Positions 16,367 to 24,823 of a DNA stretch of 64,000 nt are shown piece by piece (within the stretch, counting starts at the first letter, position 1; every line of letters begins with the position of its first letter). The notes under the pieces were generated by a model. It had not been told where the DNA came from. It searched no databases and saw only the letters and a program-made list of their open reading frames with translations. Source of the stretch: Acidovorax delafieldii (GTDB lineage Bacteria; Pseudomonadota; Gammaproteobacteria; Burkholderiales; Burkholderiaceae_C); contig DFQQ01000027.1 in the NCBI GenBank assembly GCA_002377855.1, positions 1 through 64,000 on the forward strand, written 5' to 3'. Position numbers and translations under genes: made by a program.

Positions 16367-17590
16367 ATGAAACCGTCCCGCACGCAACCGCTGTGGGTCA
16401 TGCTGATCACCCTGCTGTCGGGTTTTGCGCTCAGCCAGGCCTACCGCACCGTCACCGCCATCGTGGCCCAGGGCCTGCAGGCAGATTTTGGCTTGCCTGC
16501 CACTTCGCTGGGCACGTTTGCCGGGCTGTTTGGCCTGTCGTTCGGCGTGGCGCAGCTGCTCATGGGCATTGCGCTGGACCGCTACGGCCTGCGCCGCACG
16601 GTGCTGTGGGCCGCGCCGCTGAGCGTTGCGGGCGCCGCGCTGTCGGCGCTGGCGCCCAGCCAGGGCTGGCTCATGGCCGGGCAGGTCCTCATCGGCATCG
16701 GCTGCTCGCCGGCATTCGTGGCCTGCACGCTGTTCATCGCGCGGTATTTCCCGGCCGACCGCTTTGCCTTTTTCTCGGGCATGAGCCTGGGCGTGGGCGG
16801 CCTGGGCCTTTTGTTCACCGGCACGCCACTGGCCTGGCTGGTGCAGCACTGGGGATGGCGCGCGGGCTTTGGCCTGCTGGCCGCGATGAGCGTTCTGTCG
16901 TGGCTGCTGATCTACGCCGTTGTGCATGAGCCTGCCGCCACCGCCGCCGAGCACCGTCCCGCCAGCAGCTGGGGCGAGGCGCTGGCTGGCATGGGCCAGC
17001 TCTTCACCTTGCGCCACACCTGGGGCATCGTGATTTTGGGCATGTCGTGCTACGCGGCGTTTCTCTCGCTGCGCGGCCTGTGGCTGGGGCCGCTACTGAT
17101 GGACCGCTTCGGTTTTTCGCTGGTGGACAGCGGCAACGTGGCTCTCGCGCTGTCGCTGATCTCGCTGTTCACGCCGGCCGCCTTCGGGCGCATGGACCCC
17201 GGCCCGCAGCGGCGGCGCGCCTGGGTGGCCAATGCCTCGTTGCTGATGGCTGCGTTGTTCGCCACCATGGCCTTCGTGCACCACGCGGGCGCCACGGTAG
17301 CGCTGATGATCCTGATGGGGCTGCTGTCGGGCTATGGTGTGCTGCAGTACACCGATGTGCGTTCGTCCTACCCACCTGCCCTCACGGGGCGTGCGCTGTC
17401 GCTCTACACCATGGCCATGTTCCTCGGCGTGGCCTTCATGCAGTCGCTCACCGGAGCGGTGGCCGCCTGGGCCCAAGGGCAGGGCCTGGAGCCCTACCGC
17501 GCAGTGCTGCTGGCCATTGCCGGCTGGCTGTCGCTGGCGTCGCTCGCGTTCCGTCTGCTGCCCGCTTCGCCGCTGCTGCGGCCACAGTAG
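16367..17590 (+). CDS. Major facilitator superfamily transporter
   Basis: 407 residues from the ATG at 16367 (MKPSRTQPLWVMLITLLSGF). Twelve hydrophobic segments are apparent. The MFS motif A-like loop GIALDRYGLRRTVLW (between TM2 and TM3) and the central hydrophilic loop after VVHEPAATAAE fit the fold. The substrate cannot be inferred; neighbours are a CitE remnant upstream and, converging, an AMACR-type enzyme, hinting at an organic acid. An upstream in-frame Met at 16310 would add a hydrophilic leader and is less likely. Confidence 0.88.
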   Translation: MKPSRTQPLWVMLITLLSGFALSQAYRTVTAIVAQGLQADFGLPATSLGTFAGLFGLSFGVAQLLMGIALDRYGLRRTVLWAAPLSVAGAALSALAPSQGWLMAGQVLIGIGCSPAFVACTLFIARYFPADRFAFFSGMSLGVGGLGLLFTGTPLAWLVQHWGWRAGFGLLAAMSVLSWLLIYAVVHEPAATAAEHRPASSWGEALAGMGQLFTLRHTWGIVILGMSCYAAFLSLRGLWLGPLLMDRFGFSLVDSGNVALALSLISLFTPAAFGRMDPGPQRRRAWVANASLLMAALFATMAFVHHAGATVALMILMGLLSGYGVLQYTDVRSSYPPALTGRALSLYTMAMFLGVAFMQSLTGAVAAWAQGQGLEPYRAVLLAIAGWLSLASLAFRLLPASPLLRPQ

Positions 17591-17629
17591 GGCGGCCGTT
17601 GCCGGGCAGTGCCTCGGCCTACTTCCTGC

Positions 17630-18742
17630 TCAACGCTGGCGCCACACAGCCCGCGCACCGTTCTGGCCCAGGCTGTCGATGACCGACTGGGTGTGCGTGC
17701 CGGGCGCGCAGGCTTCGCCTGGCTCGTAGGCCGCACCATCAAAGCGTGGTGCCGGCGCGGCCTGCAGCACGCCCTGGCGTTCGGCGTATACGCCGCGTGC
17801 GCGCATGTGCGGGTGCTCTGCGGCCTCCAGCGGATTGAGAACGGCGCCAAAGCAGGCATCGGTAGGCTCCAGCAGGGCCTGCCAGTGCGCGCGCGGCTGC
17901 GCCAGGAACAGCGCCGCCAGCCGCGCGCGGCGCACGGGCCAGGCGGCCTTGTCCCACTGCGGGCCCGTGAAGTCCGGGTCTTCGGTCAGGGCCAGCACTT
18001 GCAGCAGCAGGGCGTAGAACTGCGGCTCGATCGCGCCCACGGTGACATGGCGGCCATCGGCGCAGACATAGGTGTCGTAGAAAGGCGCGCTGTCGTGGAT
18101 GCTTTGGCCGCGCGCATCGGCTACCAGGCCGCTCTGGCGCGCGCTCAGCATCAGGTTCAGCATGTGGGCCGATCCGTCCACGATGGCCGCATCCACCACC
18201 GTACCGCGGCCCGTGGCGCGCGCCTGCACGATGCCGGACAGCAGCCCCGTCATCAGGTACAGCGCGCCGCCGCCGATGTCGCCCAGCACCGCAAAAGGCG
18301 ACACGGGCCGTGCCTCGGCTGGGCTGCAGCCCCACAGCGCGCCACTGACGGCGGCGTAGTTCGTGTCGTGCCCGGCGCGCGGCGCCAGCGGCCCACTCTG
18401 GCCCCAACCCGTCATGCGCCCGTACACCAGGCGGGGGTTGACGGCCAAGCACTCTTCGGGCCCCAGGCCCAGGCGCTCCATCACACCGGGGCGCATGCCT
18501 TCAATGAGTGCATCGGCGTCGGCCACCAGGGCCAGCACCAGCTGGCGTCCTTCCTCGGTTTTGAGGTCGGCATACACCGAGCGTTTGCCACGGTTGAGCA
18601 GCGAGCCCGTGGTCTCGCGGCCTTTTGTCTCGCGCACCACGGAGATCACGTCCGCCCCCAGGTCGGCCAGGTGCATTGCACAGAAGGGACCGGGCCCCAG
18701 GCCGCCAATTTCAAGCACGCGAACGCTGTCAAGGACTTTCAT
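17630..18742 (-). CDS. CaiB/BaiF CoA-transferase family, alpha-methylacyl-CoA racemase-like
   Basis: 370 residues, close to the ~360 of alpha-methylacyl-CoA racemases. Racemase-type features include VLEIGGLGPGPFCAMHLADL at the N-terminus, H125 in AGHDTNYAAVSG and D155 in LGDIGGG, corresponding to the catalytic His126/Asp156 pair of mycobacterial MCR. The enzyme would interconvert R and S 2-methylacyl-CoA during branched-chain or sterol side-chain breakdown. A true CoA transferase activity is less likely because the racemase His/Asp pair is intact. GGAGG precedes the ATG. Remnants of an enoyl-CoA hydratase (19016-19264) and a CitE protein lie nearby. Confidence 0.85.
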   Translation of the reverse strand: MKVLDSVRVLEIGGLGPGPFCAMHLADLGADVISVVRETKGRETTGSLLNRGKRSVYADLKTEEGRQLVLALVADADALIEGMRPGVMERLGLGPEECLAVNPRLVYGRMTGWGQSGPLAPRAGHDTNYAAVSGALWGCSPAEARPVSPFAVLGDIGGGALYLMTGLLSGIVQARATGRGTVVDAAIVDGSAHMLNLMLSARQSGLVADARGQSIHDSAPFYDTYVCADGRHVTVGAIEPQFYALLLQVLALTEDPDFTGPQWDKAAWPVRRARLAALFLAQPRAHWQALLEPTDACFGAVLNPLEAAEHPHMRARGVYAERQGVLQAAPAPRFDGAAYEPGEACAPGTHTQSVIDSLGQNGARAVWRQR

Positions 18743-19015
18743 GGGAAGGAACCTCCGGGGCCATGGAATGGATACAAAAAGGAAAGTATGGATTGAAGGG
18801 CCGCGTTGCCCGGGGGCGTCAAGACAGCTGAAGCAGGCCCCGTTGGCGCAGCGTGTCCGCCAGGCGATACAGGGGGTGCTTGCGCAAGCCGGTCACGATC
18901 ATCCGCTTGTTGCGGTGCGTTCTTGGCAGTTCGAACGCAAAGCCGTACCGAAACGCCACGCACGAGGGCGCTGACCAGCTTGTTGTCCGGTTCTGCGTTC
19001 ACGTCAACATCGACC
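18743..19015. other. Promoter-proximal intergenic region of the racemase-like gene
   Basis: About 270 bp upstream of the minus-strand racemase-like gene and downstream of the hydratase remnant. No gene with recognisable homology was found. Confidence 0.3.
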
Positions 19016-19264
19016 CTAAAGATACCTGCCATTCTCGCCGGTCTCACTGTTGCCCTGGGGGGAGGGGATGGGCTTTTTCTCCAGGAGCCAGTGCACGGCC
19101 TCCCGGTACTCGTGTGTGCCTATGGCCAACGCCTTGGCGTTGGCTTCCTGCTTCAGTAGCGAGGATAGGTCTGCCGCCAGCGCCAGCGAGCGCTTGATCA
19201 GGCTGAACGCCACGACCGATGCGCCCACGAAGCTGCACGTCTTGGCGTATGCGCGAGCAGCGCA
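19016..19264 (-). pseudogene. C-terminal remnant of an enoyl-CoA hydratase/isomerase
   Basis: The minus-strand frame encodes ARAYAKTCSFVGASVVAFSL, then IKRSLALAADLSSLLKQEAN and HEYREAVHWLLEKKPIPSP. This corresponds to the last ~75 residues of crotonase-family enoyl-CoA hydratases (usual pattern K.....A....L..ALA.EA.....C..S.DFREGV.AF.EKR.P.F). The catalytic N-terminal two thirds is missing and no start codon with a ribosome site is present, so it is taken as a gene fragment. Confidence 0.6.
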
Positions 19265-19600
19265 TCGGACTCAGCCGGTGTGGTGGCAGTGTCCAGCCGT
19301 AATCCCTCCCAGGCCAGCACCTCGCGGTCAACAAGGACATGGAAGCGCCGATCGTCAGCTTGGCAGACCATGGGCTGGAGACGGATATGTTCACCGCTGT
19401 GCCTGATTTTCAGCTCTTTGTGAACGCGATCGGTGGGCAAGCACTGCTCGTACTGCGTTGGTTCGCTGGGGCCGTCCTTCTTTTGGATGGACCGTGTGCC
19501 AGAAGCAAAATTTGTTTAGCGCGCTGACGTCCTACAGCATCGTCTGCACGCCAGCGGCAAGCTCTTGTGCATTTCTCAGCCCAACACAGGAGCTTCAGAT
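19265..19600. other. Intergenic region upstream of the SDR gene
   Basis: About 335 bp. Open frames here do not match families I know and lack ribosome sites. The promoter of the SDR gene at 19601 must lie in its right half. Confidence 0.3.
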
Positions 19601-20476
19601 ATGCCATTGGATCCCCGTACCGCCGGCCCGCGCCCACCTTTTCAGCAGGAGGCCATGACCCCCCCCGGCACCACTGCCCAGATGAATCCCAAGCCAGACC
19701 ACGGAGAAACCTCTTATGTCGGCTCTGGCAAGCTCAAAGGCCGCCGGGCTGTCATTACCGGTGGCGACAGCGGCATTGGCCGCGCCGTGGCGATTGCGTT
19801 TGCGCGCGAGGGTGCGGATGTGCTGATCTCGCACCTGCCTGAGGAAGCGGAAGACGCTCGCACCACGATGGAGCTGGTCCGTGCCGAGGGGCGCAAGGCT
19901 GCCGGCGTGGCCGGTGATATCCGCGAGGAGGCCCACTGCGAGCACATCATTGAGCAGGCCGTGAGTGAGCTCGGTGGACTGGACATCCTGGTCAATAACG
20001 CTGCCTACCAAATGGCGCATGAAAGCCTGGACGAGATCACGGCCGAGGAGTTTGACCGCACTTTCCGCACCAACGTGTATGCCACCTTTTACCTGAGCAA
20101 GGCTGCGGCACGCCACATGCCGCCGGGCAGCGTCATCATCAACACGGTGTCCATCAACAGCGACAAGCCCAACAAGACGTTGGTCGCCTATGCCGCCACC
20201 AAGGGGGCTTTGCACAACCTGACCGGAGGGCTTGCACAACTGCTGGCTCCTCAGGGCATTCGGGTGAACTGCGTGGCTCCCGGCCCCATCTGGACGCCGC
20301 TGATTCCCTCCACGCTCAAGCTCGAAAAAGCGCAGAACTTTGGCAAAGACTCCCCGTTCGAGCGCCCCGGCCAGCCTGTCGAAGTGGCGCCCGCCTTTGT
20401 ACTGCTGGCCAGCGACCAAGCCAGCTACATGTCTGGAGCGACGCTGGCAGTCACGGGAGGAGCGCCCTTCTTGTGA
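19601..20476 (+). CDS. SDR family oxidoreductase, general-stress (YghA/GS39-like) type
   Basis: 291 residues; the ATG at 19601 follows AGGAG by 8 bp. The long N-terminal lead (MNPKPDHGETSYVGSGKLKG) before the Rossmann motif ITGGDSGIGRAVAIAFAREG is typical of the YghA/YhdF/GS39 branch of SDRs. NNAAYQ, a Ser in NTVSINS and the catalytic YAATK (Y-x3-K) are all present. The reaction is NAD(P)-dependent alcohol/aldehyde or sugar oxidoreduction; the natural substrate is not known. Members are often stress-induced, which fits the many stress-type genes in this window. Confidence 0.88.
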   Translation: MPLDPRTAGPRPPFQQEAMTPPGTTAQMNPKPDHGETSYVGSGKLKGRRAVITGGDSGIGRAVAIAFAREGADVLISHLPEEAEDARTTMELVRAEGRKAAGVAGDIREEAHCEHIIEQAVSELGGLDILVNNAAYQMAHESLDEITAEEFDRTFRTNVYATFYLSKAAARHMPPGSVIINTVSINSDKPNKTLVAYAATKGALHNLTGGLAQLLAPQGIRVNCVAPGPIWTPLIPSTLKLEKAQNFGKDSPFERPGQPVEVAPAFVLLASDQASYMSGATLAVTGGAPFL

Positions 20477-20746
20477 CTCGGTGTTCAACGCCCCCTGCGT
20501 TGGTGTGCCCGCCCTGCCCGTGTGCGGCGCGGGCGCAGCGCCCGGTCATTTAAAAAAGGCAGAGGGGCTGGACTGCGGGGTGCCGCTGGAGCAGCGCTAC
20601 CTTGCCGATCCGCAAGGTCGGAGTGCATTTCGATGGGCGCGGTACGATGACCCGTACCCAGCAGTTCCAGGCGCAGGGCGACGCGCGGGCCATCTGCGCG
20701 GTGCCACTGCGATTACCGTACGAAATCACTCCGCCCTCCCAGTCCT

Positions 20747-21010
20747 ATGAGCATCATCGTTTACTGGCTACAAGAGCCTGGCCTGCCAAGCATGCAGTCG
20801 TTTGAGTCCAGCCAGCTCATGGATGCGCTCAAATTTTGTGAAGACCGGCGCAAAGAGGGCAAGCGCCACGTCAGCCTCTCCAGCGAACTGCCCGAGAGCG
20901 TGGGGCGTGCGGGCGTCAGCACCGTCCACGCCAAGTTGCTCCCCGATGGGACTCCCTACGACTGGACCAAGACACACCGCGGTGCAGGCCCTGATGGGTC
21001 AGGTGGCTGA
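20747..21010 (+). CDS. Hypothetical protein, conserved type
   Basis: 87 residues, MSIIVYWLQEPGLPSMQSFE and onward, with LMDALKFCEDRRKEGKRHVS and a C-terminal LLPDGTPYDWTKTHRG. Soluble and mixed alpha/beta by appearance. I believe similar small proteins occur in other Comamonadaceae but know no function. It stands alone between the SDR gene and minus-strand small genes. Start choice is supported only by the ATG itself. Confidence 0.6.
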   Translation: MSIIVYWLQEPGLPSMQSFESSQLMDALKFCEDRRKEGKRHVSLSSELPESVGRAGVSTVHAKLLPDGTPYDWTKTHRGAGPDGSGG

Positions 21011-21107
21011 GGGGACCGTGCCAGTGGTGCGGTTGGTGCGGCTGCACCGCGCTTCATCCAGCTCGGTACAACCTGGGGCTGAAGCAGCACGGTTGGGGTA
21101 GTACGAA

Positions 21108-21353
21108 CTATCTTTTGTCCGAAGCCGGCGCCGTGGCTGGCGCGACCTTGTCGCCGAGCGTTGGTCTTGAAGCGGCCCCCCAGCGGTCTTCCCCTTTGGG
21201 CCCCAAGAACACGAGCGCCGCCAGCAGGGCGACGCCGAGCAGCGCCAATAGGGCGCCGTACCGTACCGCCTTGGGCGTGCGAACACTGCGGGTGCCGGCG
21301 TCAGGAGCGCGGGCTGATGGTGGGGACGAGGTCTTTTTCATATGCTGATCCAT
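21108..21353 (-). CDS. Small single-pass membrane protein, hypothetical
   Basis: About 81 residues (MDQHMKKTSSPPSARAPDAG). A Lys/Arg/Ser/Pro-rich N-terminus precedes one strong membrane helix (GALLALLGVALLAALVFLG), then a short hydrophilic tail. The start could be the ATG at 21353 or at 21341. It lies 141 bp downstream of another minus-strand small gene. No family recognised. Confidence 0.5.
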   Translation of the reverse strand: MDQHMKKTSSPPSARAPDAGTRSVRTPKAVRYGALLALLGVALLAALVFLGPKGEDRWGAASRPTLGDKVAPATAPASDKR

Positions 21354-21494
21354 TCTGGCCGGCCCTGGGTGTGGGCCGACGCGGCCCCAACGACCCTTCG
21401 ACTTCCTTGAACGGCTGTGCGATTGGGGATACGTGTCGCTGTGCACAGAGCGATGCTGGCTCGATCAGTGTCCGGTCCAGCAGCCCCTCCATGC

Positions 21495-21686
21495 TTATTC
21501 ACTGCTTTTGGCTGGGCCGGGTTCGGGATATTCGCCGCGCTGGTTCGGGGGCGACTCGTGAGGCTTATAGGGCACTGCTGCCGGGCTGGTATGGGTACCA
21601 GGATCGTCGGTTTCCACCAGAGCAGGGCTGGGCCGGTGAGGGTCCTTGCGGGGTTTGCCGTCGGGTGAATCGATCTGGTTGGTCAT
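21495..21686 (-). CDS. Small Pro-rich hydrophilic protein, hypothetical
   Basis: 63 residues from an ATG at 21686 preceded by AAGGAG with 7 bp spacing. The sequence is rich in Pro, Asp, Glu and Lys with no hydrophobic core (MTNQIDSPDGKPRKDPHRPS), suggesting a disordered protein. It starts 10 bp downstream of the CBS gene stop, so the two form an operon. Similar disordered short proteins occur at 53334 and 53645. Confidence 0.6.
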   Translation of the reverse strand: MTNQIDSPDGKPRKDPHRPSPALVETDDPGTHTSPAAVPYKPHESPPNQRGEYPEPGPAKSSE

Positions 21687-21696
21687 GATGCGCTCC

Positions 21697-22170
21697 TTAG
21701 TTTGTCTGCCCACCGCCCGCGTTACCGCTGGCGGCCGAGATGCCTGAACGGTCGGGTTGGGACGGCTCGGAGATGTCGCGCAGTGCTTCGCCTGTGGCCA
21801 CCTCATCGCCTTCGGTGGCTATGTCACCCATCGCAATCACACCCACCAAACGCTTGTCGCGGTCGACGACTGGCAAGCGCCGCACCTGTTCGCCGCGCAT
21901 GGTCTGCAGTGCTTGCTCCACGGGCTCGTCGGCATAGCAGTACAGCGGCTCGGCAGACATGATGTCGCGCAGGCGTGCTTCTGGGCGTTCCTGTGCAACG
22001 GCCCGCACGACGATATCGCGGTCCGTCACGATCCCTACCAGCCGGTCGCTGGCGCACACGGGCAGTGAGCCTATGTTGAGTTCGCTCATGGCCTGCGCTG
22101 CTTGCAGGCATGAATCGTTGGGGGACATGGTGCGTACGCCGCGCGTCATGACTTCGGAAACTTGGGGCAT
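21697..22170 (-). CDS. CBS-domain pair protein
   Basis: 157 residues; the ATG at 22170 follows AAGGAGTTCACC. Two CBS domains in tandem: VSEVMTRGVRTMSPNDSCLQ with VGIVTDRDIVVRAV, and LRDIMSAEPLYCYADEPVEQ with LVGVIAMGDIATEG. Such stand-alone pairs bind adenine nucleotides and act as energy or redox sensors, often stress-induced. The last ~25 residues are Gly/Ser/Asn-rich and probably disordered. Confidence 0.88.
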   Translation of the reverse strand: MPQVSEVMTRGVRTMSPNDSCLQAAQAMSELNIGSLPVCASDRLVGIVTDRDIVVRAVAQERPEARLRDIMSAEPLYCYADEPVEQALQTMRGEQVRRLPVVDRDKRLVGVIAMGDIATEGDEVATGEALRDISEPSQPDRSGISAASGNAGGGQTN

Positions 22171-22762
22171 GGTGAACTCCTTATGAAAATTGCAGGGATT
22201 GGGCTGCACACCCCGCCGTGACCTGTCAGGTCGATGGGTCGCGGCCCCCATATTTGGGCCTCTGCTGCACCCATCTCCGTAGGGTGGGCGTTTAGCTTTG
22301 GGCGGCTTGCGTCGCTGCTGCCAGTCCCCAGTGGCCCGGGATGCGCTTTTTGCGTCCAGTGGACCCTGCTGTTTCAGTGCCCATTTGCCAGTCAATTCGT
22401 GTAGAGAGTCCTAGGGTGCAACGCGGAAAAGACCTTGTGTGTAGGAATGCGCGCACAGCATTGCCAGCCGTGGGGCCGTTGTGTGTACTGGCTTGCGCCC
22501 CGGCGGTGCCGCAGGGGCCCGTGCTCTGCCAGCGCTTGCGCACGGGCCCACAGCCACTGGGGAGCTTCAACGCTTTGATAGGTGGCAAGGCACAGGCGAT
22601 TGGAGGCTCAAGCAAGCTGCAGGTGTCTTGGAAGAGGTCGCAGCTTCGCAGTCTCTGGCACACGAGGACCACAGGACGATCACTGCAGGCACTGAGAGGC
22701 CCGGCTGAACCCGTGCTTCTCCGGTGGCGCTCTCGCGTGCCCCGCCCGCGCACGGAGCGGTG
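22171..22762. other. Intergenic region with a possible decayed repeat end
   Basis: 592 bp between the CBS gene and the debranching enzyme gene. At about 22394-22415 the sequence AATTCGTGTAGAGAGTCCTA resembles the terminal repeat of the MITE-like element described at 27274 and 47102, but the opposite end is not recognisable. The open frames crossing this stretch have no identifiable homology. The promoter of the CBS gene lies at its left end. Confidence 0.35.
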
Positions 22763-24823
22763 TCAGGAAGGGGCGCCTAACGCCGTGCCCTGTGCCGCCG
22801 TAAGCTTGCTGATGACCCGAAGTGCTTCGGCAACACTCCATGCTTGCGCTATGCAGCCGCGGGGCGTGAAGGGCGGATCGGCGTCGAAGATTTCGCTGAT
22901 AGTGCCTACCCCGGCTTCACCGAGGTGTCTGCTGAGCCCATCCAGCACCTTCGCGGCTTCGCTTAAGTCCTGTGGATAGACCTTGAGCCACGCGTCGACA
23001 AAAGGACCAGCCAGCCATCCCCACACGGTGCCTTGGTGGTATGCGGCATCGCGTGCTCGCAGATCGCCGTCGTATCGCGGCTTGTAGTCGGGGTGGCCCG
23101 GCGCCAGTGACCGCAGGCCGACCGGGGTGGCCAATCCATGCTGAGCAGCATCCATCACTGCCTTCCACCGTGATGGGTCCAGCACCGGATGGGGCAGCGA
23201 AATGGCGAACAGCATATTCGGGCGTATGGCGGCGTCATCGCCCTTTTCTCCATCTACCACGTCGTAGAGGCAGTTTGTCTCGTCATTCCAAAAACGCGCG
23301 TTGAAGCTCTGATAGCAGGTAGCCGCGTGCCGAGCGATGCGCTCGGCATCGTCCACATGGCCTTCCTCGCGCAGCCACCGCTCCAGCAGGCACAGGGCGT
23401 TATAGAACAGGGCGTTGAGTTCTACGGCCTTTCCGCGCCGCGGGGTGACAACCCAGCCGTCCACCTTCGCGTCCATCCACGTCAATTGATAGCCTTCCGC
23501 TCCCTGTTGCAGCAGACCGTCAGCAGGGTCCACCCCGATACCAAAACGGGTGCCGCGCACATGGTGATCGACGATGTCTGAAAAGACAGGGAGCGAGTTG
23601 CGAAGTGTGGACCGGTCGCCAGTGGTGCAGACGTATCGGTCCATGGCATGGAACATCCACAGGGTTGCGTCGGCTGTGTGGTACAGCCCCTCATGGCCCC
23701 CTTCGGGAAACATGTTGGGGATGAGTCCGTCCTTCACATGGTGGAGAAACGTGCGCAGAATGCGGCCCGCTTCCGCCGCGCGTCCCGTCACAAGTGTCAA
23801 TCCTTCCAGGCTGATCATCGTGTCTCGGCCCCAGTCGGTGAACCAGTGGTATCCGGCGATGACTGTGCGGGCGTGATCGCCTTCGGCATTTGCCCTTGCC
23901 GCTTCTTCGTTGCGGCCGACTGGAGAGATGATGAATTGGTCGGCGGCAAGCACCAGCTGCTTTCCCATGTCGGTGAGGACCGACGGTTCGGCCTGCTCAA
24001 GCAAGCGCTCGCGGCGGAAGCGTTCAGCGGCGTGCGCCTGTCGGGGTGGGACCGCCTTGAGGGTGTCCCAGGATTCGGTTGACGCAACGAGCGTGAACTC
24101 CTTTCCCTCCTGTAGCTCAACGATGAAGTGCCCTGGCGACCACAACGGGCCCTGTTCTGGATAGCCTCGGGCGGACTCCACCGCGTAGAAAAAATCACTG
24201 ACGCTGCCTTCGTGCAGAAGAAGGCCTGCGGCACTGTCCACGACCGCCATGCGCAGCGGCGGCAGAGCTGGGGTGCGTTGGCTATGGATCTCGTATTCGC
24301 CGCGTTGGGCGGTCAGGCACATTCGCTCGTCGCACGGTTCAGACACAGCCATTTCATGGGCTCGGAAACTCATGCGGGGGCGCAGTTCCAGTCTTGCCGC
24401 CATGCTGGCACGCAGTACCTTGTATGTGACATAGACCGTGTTTTGCTGGTAGGGCATCAGAATGCGCTTTTCTAGCGTCAGTCCCTCCAGTTCGTACCGC
24501 CAGACGGGCAGCCCCATCTCCAGCGCAAACCCTGGAGCGACGTCGGGGAGCAGGGTGCGGCCCGGTGCGTGCTGCTCCGCGCTGAGCGTTGCGGTCCAGC
24601 CTGTGGATGAGGTGACCGTTTCGGCCAAATGGTTGAGCATCACAGTGCGCCCAAACGGGGCCTGCAGCGCCGCAACAAGCAGGCCGTGGTAGCGGCGCGT
24701 GCACATTCCGCTGACTGAGCTGGACGCATATCCGCCCAGGCCGTTCGTGATGATCCACTCCCGGGACAGGGCTTCGGTCGATGGCGGAGCCATGGAGGCG
24801 GACGGCGTTGCGGTTGTGTTCAA
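22763..24823 (-). CDS. Glycogen debranching enzyme, amylo-alpha-1,6-glucosidase (GH133-type)
   Basis: 686 residues. The N-terminal domain begins REWIITNGLGGYASSSVSGM, then CTRRYHGLLVAA, which is diagnostic for bacterial GDE-type proteins. The C-terminal (alpha/alpha)6 domain includes WFTDWGRDTMISLEGLTLVT (catalytic acid region) and HQGTVWGWLAGPFVDAW. It removes alpha-1,6-linked glucose from glycogen or limit dextrins in the cytoplasm. The start overlaps the stop of treZ by 4 bp, so the two are translationally coupled and act on the same glucan pool. Confidence 0.88.
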   Translation of the reverse strand: MNTTATPSASMAPPSTEALSREWIITNGLGGYASSSVSGMCTRRYHGLLVAALQAPFGRTVMLNHLAETVTSSTGWTATLSAEQHAPGRTLLPDVAPGFALEMGLPVWRYELEGLTLEKRILMPYQQNTVYVTYKVLRASMAARLELRPRMSFRAHEMAVSEPCDERMCLTAQRGEYEIHSQRTPALPPLRMAVVDSAAGLLLHEGSVSDFFYAVESARGYPEQGPLWSPGHFIVELQEGKEFTLVASTESWDTLKAVPPRQAHAAERFRRERLLEQAEPSVLTDMGKQLVLAADQFIISPVGRNEEAARANAEGDHARTVIAGYHWFTDWGRDTMISLEGLTLVTGRAAEAGRILRTFLHHVKDGLIPNMFPEGGHEGLYHTADATLWMFHAMDRYVCTTGDRSTLRNSLPVFSDIVDHHVRGTRFGIGVDPADGLLQQGAEGYQLTWMDAKVDGWVVTPRRGKAVELNALFYNALCLLERWLREEGHVDDAERIARHAATCYQSFNARFWNDETNCLYDVVDGEKGDDAAIRPNMLFAISLPHPVLDPSRWKAVMDAAQHGLATPVGLRSLAPGHPDYKPRYDGDLRARDAAYHQGTVWGWLAGPFVDAWLKVYPQDLSEAAKVLDGLSRHLGEAGVGTISEIFDADPPFTPRGCIAQAWSVAEALRVISKLTAAQGTALGAPS

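Noticed and set aside
18739..19047. A 102-codon minus-strand frame upstream of the racemase-like gene
   Set aside because: No homology, weak start, and it overlaps the hydratase remnant in another frame.
20500..20560. GC-rich hairpin after the SDR gene as an intrinsic terminator
   Set aside because: A CGGGC/GCCCG stem exists but is followed by CATTTAAAAAAG, not a T-tract.
22292..22753. Possible 153-residue gene upstream of the debranching enzyme
   Set aside because: Composition is Cys/Arg/Ser-rich without a fold-like pattern, with no ribosome site and no known family; treated as intergenic.
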